Shown here piece after piece: positions 1 through 6,031 of a stretch of DNA of 6,166 nt; position 1 is the first letter of the stretch; every line of letters starts with the position of its first letter. The notes under the pieces are model-generated. The model made no database searches, was not told where the DNA came from, and worked only from the letters and a program-made list of their open reading frames with translations. The DNA is from an uncultured Flavobacteriales bacterium (GTDB taxonomy: Bacteria; Bacteroidota; Bacteroidia; Flavobacteriales; Vicingaceae), in the NCBI GenBank assembly GCA_913052515.1, contig CAJXFJ010000121.1, positions 1 through 6,166 of the forward strand, written 5' to 3'. Position numbers and translations under genes: made by a program.

Positions 1-369
1 CGGATTTAAAATCATATTCATAATCCATTCCGGACTTCTTCTCTTCATAATTCCTTTTGGAGAAGGACCAATGAAACGCTTATCTACTTTGTGACAAGCC
101 GTACAGTTGGTTTTAAATAGCTCCCTTCCTCTGGTCACCATTTCTTCATCAATCTGGGCGCTGAGTTCTACATTTTTTACAGGACCGACCCCCTTATTAT
201 CAAGAGTGATACGTTCAGATGCCGGAACTTTAGATTCTTCAGCAACTTTTTTCTCAAATTCTGCTTTTCTTTTTAACCGGGCCTCTTCCTGTTCGCTGTT
301 TCCGCCACAGGCAGTTAAGCCGGCTATTGCGATTGTTATTGCTAATACTGTTTTAACTAAATTTTTCAT
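1..369 (-). CDS. Lipoprotein c-type cytochrome, C-terminus cut by window edge
   Basis: An open frame of 123 codons runs from an ATG at 369 off the left edge with no stop, so the gene is partial. Residues 4-20 form a hydrophobic signal segment ending in the lipobox LTAC, with C21 the predicted lipidated cysteine followed by GGN. A charged linker rich in Glu and Lys spans about 25-50. The single haem-binding motif is C89-T-A-C92-H93, followed by FIGP (99-102) and a conserved-looking RRSPEWIMNMILNP end. The expected methionine axial ligand lies beyond the window. The protein should be an inner-membrane-anchored periplasmic electron carrier. From memory, this arrangement of CTACHK, FIGP and SPEWIMNMI resembles the small cytochrome encoded beside nosZ in Bacteroidota, but no nos gene is visible here. 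The upstream region holds an FNR-type palindrome and a -7 element. Cytochrome identity is secure; the pathway is inference. Confidence 0.9.
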   Translation of the reverse strand, partial: MKNLVKTVLAITIAIAGLTACGGNSEQEEARLKRKAEFEKKVAEESKVPASERITLDNKGVGPVKNVELSAQIDEEMVTRGRELFKTNCTACHKVDKRFIGPSPKGIMKRRSPEWIMNMILNP

Positions 370-390
370 GGTTTATATAGTTTTATAGGA

Positions 391-398
391 CAAATGTA
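391..398 (-). promoter_or_regulatory. Bacteroidota -7 promoter element for the cytochrome gene
   Basis: Read on the minus strand this is TACATTTG, a perfect match to the Bacteroidota primary-sigma -7 consensus TAnnTTTG, 21 bases upstream of the cytochrome ATG. Transcription would begin near position 385-387, giving a leader of about 17 bases. No TTTG sits at the usual -33 spacing; instead an A/T run and the FNR-type palindrome lie there, which fits an activator-dependent promoter. Confidence 0.5.
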
Positions 399-421
399 AA
401 ATGTGAACAAAGCTTAAAAAA

Positions 422-433
422 TGATAATTATCA
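422..433. promoter_or_regulatory. FNR/CRP-family binding site (perfect 12-bp palindrome)
   Basis: TGATAATTATCA is a perfect inverted repeat that matches the inner eight fixed bases of the FNR consensus TTGAT-N4-ATCAA; only the outermost base of each arm differs. Its centre (427.5) lies about 41-42 bases upstream of the start point predicted from the -7 element at 391-398, the classical class II activator position. It probably makes the cytochrome gene responsive to low oxygen or nitrogen oxides. The divergent deacetylase gene starts about 130 bases away on the other side, a less likely target. Which family member binds (FNR, DNR, NarR or CRP type) cannot be read from the site. Confidence 0.6.
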
Positions 434-537
434 CATTTAAGATATTTAGGTCTTTTTTTCTTCTAATAAAGGGATTTAGAAAGCCAAATCCAAACAATTC
501 TCTAAACTTTTACTTCGCTAAGTTGTCATTTAGAAGA

Positions 538-545
538 TAATTTTG
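538..545 (+). promoter_or_regulatory. Candidate -7 promoter element for the deacetylase gene
   Basis: TAATTTTG matches the Bacteroidota -7 consensus TAnnTTTG at all fixed positions and ends 17 bases before the deacetylase ATG. Transcription would start near 550, leaving a leader of only about a dozen bases. No good -33 TTTG is found at 19-21 bases upstream; the nearest TTG (523-525) is too close. An A/T-rich region gives such matches by chance fairly often, so support is modest. Confidence 0.35.
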
Positions 546-562
546 CTGCTATAATTAATCAG

Positions 563-1465
563 ATGATCAAAATCGCTTGGGCTCCTATTTACGTTCATCC
601 ATTACCCAAAAACCATCGTTTTCCGATGGAAAAGTATGAACTACTGCCCTTGCAATTAAAACATGAAGGAACTTTCGAGGGAGAAAACTTCTTTCCTCCT
701 AACCCAGTTGATAAAGCTGATATTCTTGCCGTTCACGATGAGAAATATTGGCAACGTTTATCCAATTTAGAGCTAAATCGGAAAGAGCAACTTAGCTCAG
801 GCTTTCCACACTCAAAAGAATTGATTGAGCGGGAATTAGTCATTACAGGGGGTTCCATTCAAGCCTCAAAGTTTGCCCTTGAAAATGGAGTAGCGTTTAA
901 CATTGCAGGTGGCACACATCATGCTTACGCTGATCGAGCTGAAGGTTTTTGCTTACTAAATGACATTGCGATTTCTTCCTCCTATTTATTGAGAAATAAA
1001 CTAGCCGAAAAGATTTTAGTCGTCGATCTTGATGTACACCAAGGTAATGGCACTGCTAAGATTTTTGAAAATGAAAGTCGAGTTTTCACTTTCAGTATGC
1101 ATGGCGACCATAACTATCCTTTGAAAAAAGAGAAATCTGATTTGGATGCTCCACTGGATGACCAAACCAATGATGAGACTTACTTGCAAAAACTAAAGCA
1201 ATATATCCCGACTCTGATTGACGAACAAAAACCGGATTTCATTTTCTTTCAATCAGGAGTTGATATTCTATCTACAGATAAATTAGGAAGAATGGCAGTC
1301 TCAATTGAGGGTTGCAAAGAAAGAGACCGCTTGGTTTTACAAGCGGCCTACGACCATCAAATTCCATTAATGGCATGCATGGGCGAAGGTTACTCTCCTG
1401 AAATTAAACACATTGTAGATGCCCATGCTAATACATACCGTTTGGCCAAAGAGATTTGGGCTTAA
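563..1465 (+). CDS. Histone deacetylase superfamily deacetylase, class IV-like
   Basis: This 300-residue protein has the full arginase/deacetylase fold signature and is the usual length for single-domain bacterial members. The N-terminus (IYVHPLPKNHRFPMEKYELL, 9-28) resembles the class IV (HDAC11-like) branch. The catalytic histidine pair is H119-H120 in AGGTHHA. The zinc ligands are D157 and H159 in DLDVHQGNG, and D234 in QSGVD. The transition-state tyrosine is Y277 in GEGYS, and the STDKLG turn lies at 237-242. All are intact, so a zinc-dependent hydrolase removing acetyl or acyl groups from lysine, polyamines or another amide is expected. The natural substrate is unknown; bacterial relatives include acetoin-utilisation and polyamine deacetylases. 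No signal peptide is seen, so it is cytosolic. The ATG at 563 is chosen because homologues begin with the same MIKIAW-type strand. It appears monocistronic. Confidence 0.93.
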   Translation: MIKIAWAPIYVHPLPKNHRFPMEKYELLPLQLKHEGTFEGENFFPPNPVDKADILAVHDEKYWQRLSNLELNRKEQLSSGFPHSKELIERELVITGGSIQASKFALENGVAFNIAGGTHHAYADRAEGFCLLNDIAISSSYLLRNKLAEKILVVDLDVHQGNGTAKIFENESRVFTFSMHGDHNYPLKKEKSDLDAPLDDQTNDETYLQKLKQYIPTLIDEQKPDFIFFQSGVDILSTDKLGRMAVSIEGCKERDRLVLQAAYDHQIPLMACMGEGYSPEIKHIVDAHANTYRLAKEIWA

Positions 1466-2166
1466 AACGGATTTGTAGCATGCACCGTAACTTCAGGAAT
1501 ATAACCTCTGGAATCCATTTCTAAGGCTGCCACCACTGCATGTGCAATTTCATCTGCCGTTAACTTATTGTCTTCTTCTGCCCTTTCTTCACGGCTAGGA
1601 TTATTGAAGGCAGTAGGCACATAACTTGGGTTTACAATAATGACCCTAACATTGTATTTTCTCAAATCAGCCTGCCAATCTTGACTCATTCCGCGCAAAG
1701 CAAATTTGGAAGAACTGTAAACCGTTCCTCCGGCATATCCTTTCATAGATGCGGTAGAAGCAATATTTACGATATCTCCGTGCTTTTGCTCCTTGAAGAT
1801 CTTGGCTGCTTCTTTTCCCATCATGGCAGCACCAAATACGTTTACCTCATAAACCTTTCGCATTGCATCTAGGTCTAATTCATCTATTGATTTACGTTCT
1901 GCTCCTATGCCGGCATTATTAATGAGAACATCCAAACTTCCAAACTCCTGTAAAAAACTTGAGTAGGTCTTCTTTACATCTTGCTCTACAGCAACATCAG
2001 CATGAATGGCAAATGCACCTAATTGCTTCGCTACTTCACTCAACTTCTCTTCGTCCCTACCTGTAATAGCGACCTTGGCTCCTTTCTCAATCAGCTGTTT
2101 TGCCATCGCTTTGCCTAGTCCGGAACTTCCTCCGGTAATTAAGATATTCTTTCCTTCTACACTCAT
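1462..2166 (-). CDS. Classical short-chain dehydrogenase/reductase (SDR)
   Basis: This 234-residue cytosolic oxidoreductase has a complete Rossmann fold of the classical SDR type. The dinucleotide-binding motif TGGSSGLG is at 11-18, the structural NNAG at 83-86, the tetrad asparagine at N109, the catalytic serine at S137, and the YSSSK active-site block gives Y150 and K154. NPSYVPT (179-185) follows as in family members. R37 in TGRD, just after the second strand, suggests preference for NADP(H). The substrate cannot be predicted; relatives are often annotated as 3-ketoacyl-ACP reductase-like or sepiapterin/benzil reductase-like without proof. The ATG at 2166 places the first strand at the normal position. 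Its stop overlaps the stop of the opposing deacetylase. A weak -7-like AACGTTTG (2215 down to 2208, minus strand) is the only promoter hint upstream. Confidence 0.92.
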   Translation of the reverse strand: MSVEGKNILITGGSSGLGKAMAKQLIEKGAKVAITGRDEEKLSEVAKQLGAFAIHADVAVEQDVKKTYSSFLQEFGSLDVLINNAGIGAERKSIDELDLDAMRKVYEVNVFGAAMMGKEAAKIFKEQKHGDIVNIASTASMKGYAGGTVYSSSKFALRGMSQDWQADLRKYNVRVIIVNPSYVPTAFNNPSREERAEEDNKLTADEIAHAVVAALEMDSRGYIPEVTVHATNPF

Positions 2167-2231
2167 ATTCTTTTTGGCCTTAAATTAAGCTTTGAGTTGG
2201 GTAAATCCAAACGTTAATTCAAGTCTAAGAA

Positions 2232-2263
2232 ATTGAGGAATCCAAGCAGAATGCCCAACTTTG
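2232..2263 (+). promoter_or_regulatory. Candidate promoter for the marC-aminopeptidase-murQ operon
   Basis: A -33-like ATTG (2232-2235) is followed after 20 bases by CAACTTTG (2256-2263), which matches the Bacteroidota -7 consensus TAnnTTTG at five of six fixed positions. The 20-base spacing is in the 19-21 range known for this promoter class. Transcription would start near 2268-2270, only a few bases before the ATG at 2276. It lies in the 109-base divergent gap between the SDR and marC genes. Confidence 0.35.
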
Positions 2264-2275
2264 CACAAAAAATTC

Positions 2276-2923
2276 ATGGACGCTTACCTCAGTTTTGCTC
2301 TTTTATGTTTTACCTCATTCATCACTTTGATGAATCCACTGGGTATTATGCCGGTATTCATGACCATGACAACTACCTTGGACAATCATGAACGAAAGAA
2401 AACGGCTCAAAAAGCTACGGTAGTAGCCGCATTCACTTTGGTGGCTTTTGCCTTTTCCGGTCAACTCTTGTTTAAATTTTTCGGCATTTCGGTAGATAGT
2501 TTTCGTGTTGTAGGTGGGGTTATCTTTTTTATGATGGGCTACGATATGTTGCAAGCCCGTTTAGTTAAAGTAAAAATGAGCAAAGAGTCTACGCGTAAAG
2601 CTTATGTTACAGACATCTCGATAACGCCCTTAGCCATTCCCATGATTTGTGGACCTGGCGCCATAACCAACTCCATTGTATTGATGGAAGATGCCAATAG
2701 TCCGGAAATGAAAGGCATATTAATCGGAACTATTTTTGCCGTTTGCCTGATTACTTTTTTGGTGCTTTGGAGTTCATCGAAAATCATCAAGTGGCTAGGA
2801 GAAACCGGCAACAAGATCATGATGCGATTAATGGGGTTGATTGTGATGGTAATTGCCGTGGAATTTTTCTTCAGTGGCATGAAACCCATTTTGGTTGACA
2901 TTGTAAAAGCTGCACAAGGTTGA
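2276..2923 (+). CDS. MarC family integral membrane protein
   Basis: This 215-residue, strongly hydrophobic protein has about six membrane segments (roughly 5-27, 44-66, 73-96, 117-138, 146-167 and 181-205), as expected for the MarC/UPF0056 family. Family signatures include NPLG (20-23) in the first segment, AIPMICGPGAI (120-130) in the fourth, and RLMGLIVMVIAVEF (184-197) in the last. It lies in the inner membrane. The family's function is not established; the name comes from proximity to the mar locus in E. coli, and a role in drug resistance was not upheld. The ATG at 2276 is preferred over an in-frame TTG at 2261, because the TTG lies inside the candidate promoter and adds only a short polar stretch. 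It is first in a four-gene plus-strand run and its TGA overlaps the start of the next gene. Confidence 0.88.
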   Translation: MDAYLSFALLCFTSFITLMNPLGIMPVFMTMTTTLDNHERKKTAQKATVVAAFTLVAFAFSGQLLFKFFGISVDSFRVVGGVIFFMMGYDMLQARLVKVKMSKESTRKAYVTDISITPLAIPMICGPGAITNSIVLMEDANSPEMKGILIGTIFAVCLITFLVLWSSSKIIKWLGETGNKIMMRLMGLIVMVIAVEFFFSGMKPILVDIVKAAQG

Positions 2924-3936
2924 TCAAAAAAGTAATTCTAACTTTAGTAATCAGTTTGCTGCTTTATTTAGGCTACCATTTCAAAAGCTTGATTTATGGC
3001 TTGCAACAAGCTAAAGGACAAGCAGAAGTACTTTGGAATGCAGAAGAAATTGAATCCTTAGTACAAAACCCTAACTTTCCTGACTCAACCAAAGCCAAAT
3101 TTGATTTTATTCAGCAAGTAAGAAAGTTTGCTCAAGAAGAAATAGGTTTAGCAGAATCAGAAAACTACACCACTTTTTACGACCAAAAAGGCAAACCAAT
3201 TCTATGGGTAGTAACAGCTAGTCCTGAATTTAAAATTGAAGCTTATGAATGGGATTTTCCAATAGCAGGTAATTTTAGCTATAAGGGTTTTTTTAATTTG
3301 GCTAAAGCAAAGGCAGAATCAGAAAAGCTACAAAAAATGGGTTTTGATACTGAAATAGATGAGGTAAATGCATGGTCTACTTTGGGATGGTTTAGAGACC
3401 CTATTTTATCTTCGATGCTAAATAAAAAAGAAGGTAGGCTCGCAGAATTGATAATTCATGAATTAACTCATGCAACTATTTACATTAAGAACGACGTTCA
3501 GTTTAATGAAAACCTAGCCACATTTATTGGAAGAAAAGGTGCTGAACTATTTTTAAGAAAAACATATGGCCCTGCAACAAAAGAATTAAGTGATTATCAA
3601 TTAACCTTGGAAAGAAAAGAACTTTTTAAAAAGTGGGTTTGGCAAAGCAAACAAAAACTAGATTCACTGTACAATTCATTTTCTTCAACACTTTCAACAG
3701 AAGAAAAAAGAAGATTAAAAAGTCAAGCACTTTTGGAATGTAAAAATCAATTGATGCTATCAAACTATTACTCAGATTCTTTAGAGGCAACAAAACGATT
3801 AGAAGCTTTTAAGCCTAACAATGCATTTTTCTCAGGTGTTTCTACTTATCATGCAGAACAAGATAATTTTGATCAAAAATTACAAGATGAATTTAATGGA
3901 AATTTAAAAGCATTTGTTGCATCATTTGTCAATTGA
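2920..3936 (+). CDS. Membrane-anchored predicted zinc aminopeptidase (PF10023/COG4324-like)
   Basis: This 338-residue protein matches the 'predicted aminopeptidase' family in its order of motifs. An N-terminal anchor (4-19) is followed by a GLQQAKGQ-type segment (27-34), RKFAQEEIGL (68-77), AYEWDFPIAG (108-117), a YKGFF block (121-125) and STLGWFRDPILSSML (153-167). The metal site is H180-E181-L-T-H184, with E197 in NENLA as the likely third zinc ligand. STYH (308-311) near the end also fits the family. The anchor suggests a periplasm-facing enzyme; proteobacterial relatives are often lipoproteins, but this one has no lipobox cysteine. The start is a TTG inside TTGA, overlapping the marC stop by four bases; no ATG or GTG precedes the anchor, so translational coupling to marC is likely. 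Its peptide substrate is unknown; placement before murQ suggests, without proof, cell-wall peptides. Confidence 0.85.
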   Translation: MIKKVILTLVISLLLYLGYHFKSLIYGLQQAKGQAEVLWNAEEIESLVQNPNFPDSTKAKFDFIQQVRKFAQEEIGLAESENYTTFYDQKGKPILWVVTASPEFKIEAYEWDFPIAGNFSYKGFFNLAKAKAESEKLQKMGFDTEIDEVNAWSTLGWFRDPILSSMLNKKEGRLAELIIHELTHATIYIKNDVQFNENLATFIGRKGAELFLRKTYGPATKELSDYQLTLERKELFKKWVWQSKQKLDSLYNSFSSTLSTEEKRRLKSQALLECKNQLMLSNYYSDSLEATKRLEAFKPNNAFFSGVSTYHAEQDNFDQKLQDEFNGNLKAFVASFVN

Positions 3937-3961
3937 ATCGCATCTTTATAAAAACAATTTT

Positions 3962-4759
3962 ATGAGTACCACAGAATCCGAATCGAAATACAATCACCTT
4001 GAAAAAATGAGTGCGGAACAAATTCTGCAAAACATTAACAAAGAAGACAAGATTGTACCTTATGCCGTTGAAAAAGTGATTCCCAATATTGCTGCGATTG
4101 TACCTAAAATTGTAAACTGCTTGCAAGAAGGAGGACGGTTGTTTTACATGGGTGCAGGTACATCGGGCCGTTTAGGCATTGTTGACGCTTCTGAATGCCC
4201 GCCAACTTTTGGAGTTAGCCAAGACCTAGTAGTTGGATTAATAGCAGGTGGAGATGGCGCCATTAGAAAAGCAAAAGAGTTTGCGGAAGACGATGTAGAA
4301 TTAGGTTGGAAAGACCTACAAGAACTGCATGTTTCAGAATTGGACTTTGTGATAGGCATAGCCGCATCAGGAACAACCCCTTATGTAGTTGGTGCATTAG
4401 AAAAATGCCGAGAAAACAACATACAAACAGCATGCATTTGTTGCAATGAAGGAAGTCCTCTTGCTGCTGCAACTGACCATCCGATAGAAGTAATTGTAGG
4501 GCCTGAATTTGTTACAGGTAGCACGAGAATGAAAGCCGGGACAGCCCAAAAACTCGTATTAAATATGATCTCAACTGCAGTGATGATTCGTTTAGGTAGA
4601 GTTAAGGGAAATAAAATGGTAGACATGCAGTTGAGTAATAACAAGCTAATTAAAAGAGGAATTCAAATGCTAACGCAAGAACTTGATATTAGCTACGAAG
4701 AAGCGAAAGATTTACTTGAAAAGTACGGTAGCGTTAGAAATGCAATTAGCAATTACTAG
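3962..4759 (+). CDS. murQ: N-acetylmuramic acid 6-phosphate etherase
   Basis: This cytosolic lyase cleaves the D-lactyl ether of MurNAc 6-phosphate to give GlcNAc 6-phosphate and D-lactate, the committed step in recycling peptidoglycan amino sugars. The 265-residue protein carries the SIS-domain phosphosugar site GAGTSGRLGIVDASECPPT (64-82), then LIAGGDGAIRKAKEFAEDD (93-111), GIAASGTTPYV (132-142) and the family signature TGSTRMKAGTAQKLVLNM (185-202). The acid/base pair corresponding to E83 and E114 of the E. coli enzyme is E78 and E109. The C-terminus is about 30 residues shorter than in E. coli MurQ, ending after a DLLEKYGSVRNAI helix; I believe this is normal for Bacteroidota. The ATG at 3962 is chosen over an earlier in-frame codon at 3914, which lies inside the aminopeptidase gene. 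It sits 25 bases after that gene and 33 before the next, consistent with one transcript. No MurNAc kinase or transporter gene is in view. Confidence 0.95.
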   Translation: MSTTESESKYNHLEKMSAEQILQNINKEDKIVPYAVEKVIPNIAAIVPKIVNCLQEGGRLFYMGAGTSGRLGIVDASECPPTFGVSQDLVVGLIAGGDGAIRKAKEFAEDDVELGWKDLQELHVSELDFVIGIAASGTTPYVVGALEKCRENNIQTACICCNEGSPLAAATDHPIEVIVGPEFVTGSTRMKAGTAQKLVLNMISTAVMIRLGRVKGNKMVDMQLSNNKLIKRGIQMLTQELDISYEEAKDLLEKYGSVRNAISNY

Positions 4760-4792
4760 AACAAATCAACAAAATAAACGTCTGGCAGTTAT

Positions 4793-5362
4793 ATGCACGC
4801 AATAGAACCACATTACAATTGGAGAGATTTTTACATTGCTTCAGAAGATGAACGATCGCCATTTTACGGACGTGAATACAGTGAGTTTGAATTTACCCAT
4901 GCCATTTATGACCACTTAATTCATCCACAATGGGATGAAATAGAGTCACCTACACTTTTTATTAAAATTTTAATGGCTGACTATGACGAAGGTTATGCCG
5001 TAATTGAATTAATTGGAGAATGGAACGACTTACTGCACAACGACATTATGTTTCTAAAGCGCAATATCATTGATGAACTAATACATGAACGTATTAACAA
5101 GTTTATTCTAATTGGAGAAAACGTTTTAAATTTTCATTTCTCAGATGATTCTTACTATGAAGAATGGTTTGAAGATGTGGAAGATGGATGGATTGCTTTT
5201 ATCAATTTCCGCGAACACGTAATGGAAGATTTCCAAGCTGCAAACATTGACTATTATATGGTTTCGGGCGGCAGTTTAAACGATGTAAGTTGGAGAACTT
5301 ACACCCCACAAAATTTCTATCAAAAGGTAGAAGATATGGTCACTCTAAGGCTGGGAGCTTAA
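4793..5362 (+). CDS. Conserved-looking acidic protein of unknown function, after murQ
   Basis: I cannot assign a function. The 189-residue product is soluble, has no signal peptide or membrane segment, and is rich in Asp, Glu, Trp, Tyr and Phe. A notable cluster is DDSYYEEWFEDVEDGW (118-133). Predicted order is alternating strands and helices: strands at about 54-60 and 67-74, a long amphipathic helix at about 82-101, and strands at 103-108, 133-138 and 152-157, giving an alpha/beta layout loosely like STAS/SpoIIAA proteins. That similarity is only by eye. From memory, a protein with the same RSPFYGREYSEFEFTH-type block (21-36) often follows murQ in Bacteroidota, which would argue for a role near amino-sugar recycling. 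Coding is supported by length, codon use and operon position. Its stop overlaps that of the convergent methyltransferase gene. Confidence 0.85.
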   Translation: MHAIEPHYNWRDFYIASEDERSPFYGREYSEFEFTHAIYDHLIHPQWDEIESPTLFIKILMADYDEGYAVIELIGEWNDLLHNDIMFLKRNIIDELIHERINKFILIGENVLNFHFSDDSYYEEWFEDVEDGWIAFINFREHVMEDFQAANIDYYMVSGGSLNDVSWRTYTPQNFYQKVEDMVTLRLGA

Positions 5363-6030
5363 GCTTTCTCCGCACAAAAAATCAAACATTTTCTGTCTGA
5401 AGGCATTCCCATATTGATTTGAGGAGGCTCTTTTATTTCTGTAAGTTCTATATTTACGAAGCCTACCAAATTCAACAACTCAAGAATCTCTTCTTGATCA
5501 AATAAATTAAAGTTGTACCTTGTAACAGGTAATTCTTGCATATTGTCTTTAGGCCTAATTGAAATAATTAAACGACCTGAAGGCTTCAATAGCTTTTTAA
5601 GACTTCTCAAACCACTTTCAATATCTTTCCAGAAATAAAGGGTATTTACTGTAAAAATTTGGTTAAAAGAATCATTCTCGAATGGTAGTTGCTCAATACT
5701 TCCTTCAGAAAAAACTGCTCTACCACTACTAACAAACCTCTCATTTATGTGTAAGGCTTGCTTCACCATATCAGCTGAATAATCCAAACCGGTGTACTTA
5801 ATAGACTCATGCAGATTTAAAATATTCTGAACAAACATCCCATTGCCCATTCCTATTTCTAATATATGCTGATTCGCTTGAGGATTTAGAACAGCTAATG
5901 TATGCAAGTTCATTGCTGCATTCCCTTGATTCATCCGAAGAGCGACTTCCTCTCCAATCTCTCCTTCAGGCTTTCGCAAATGCTTTGCTAATAATTTTAA
6001 ATCTTCTTCGGTCCACTGATTCCGGTTCAT
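5359..6030 (-). CDS. Class I SAM-dependent methyltransferase (Methyltransf_11-like)
   Basis: This 223-residue cytosolic protein has a Rossmann-type methyltransferase domain. The SAM-binding glycine motif ILEIGMGNG is at 56-64, the acidic residue ending strand two is D83 in TGLDYS, SIEQLPFEND (111-120) is the adenine-contact region, and FTVNTLYFW (126-134) and LKPSGRLIIS (148-157) are motifs IV and V. The N-terminal TEEDLKLLAKHLRKPEGEIGEEV (7-29) is a helical cap. The acceptor is unknown; such proteins are often misnamed ubiquinone methyltransferases. The ATG at 6030 is chosen rather than an in-frame TTG at 6057, because the upstream reading frame stops at 6032 and a one-base gap fits a coupled operon, while the TTG would extend 27 bases into that gene. 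It is probably cotranscribed with the gene entering from the right edge. Confidence 0.88.
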   Translation of the reverse strand: MNRNQWTEEDLKLLAKHLRKPEGEIGEEVALRMNQGNAAMNLHTLAVLNPQANQHILEIGMGNGMFVQNILNLHESIKYTGLDYSADMVKQALHINERFVSSGRAVFSEGSIEQLPFENDSFNQIFTVNTLYFWKDIESGLRSLKKLLKPSGRLIISIRPKDNMQELPVTRYNFNLFDQEEILELLNLVGFVNIELTEIKEPPQINMGMPSDRKCLIFCAEKA

Positions 6031-6031
6031 A

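Noticed and set aside
107..388. Plus-strand open frame of 93 codons at the left end
   Set aside because: It is antisense to the lipoprotein cytochrome, whose lipobox and CxxCH motif are clear; the peptide is low-complexity Ser/Phe-rich as expected for a shadow frame.
472..491. GGATTT...AAATCC inverted repeat as a terminator
   Set aside because: The six-base, A/T-rich stem has an eight-base loop and no T-run on either strand, and it lies between divergent genes where no transcript should end.
2208..2215. Minus-strand AACGTTTG as the SDR promoter
   Set aside because: The TA of the -7 consensus is shifted by one base and no -33 element has proper spacing, so I did not list it as a separate feature.
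2315..2901. Two minus-strand open frames (2315-2554 and 2602-2901)
   Set aside because: Both lie opposite the MarC gene, show no recognisable motif and have no promoter or start context.
2920..2927. TTGATCAA palindrome as an FNR-type site
   Set aside because: The two arms have no four-base spacer, so it does not fit the FNR/CRP consensus, and it falls on the stop-start junction inside an operon.
3914..3961. Upstream extension of MurQ by 16 residues
   Set aside because: It would overlap the aminopeptidase coding region and adds a stretch not expected in MurQ, while the ATG at 3962 begins a normal MurQ N-terminus.
4144..4644. Several overlapping minus-strand open frames opposite murQ
   Set aside because: MurQ motifs cover the whole region on the plus strand; the opposite frames overlap each other and have no domain signature.
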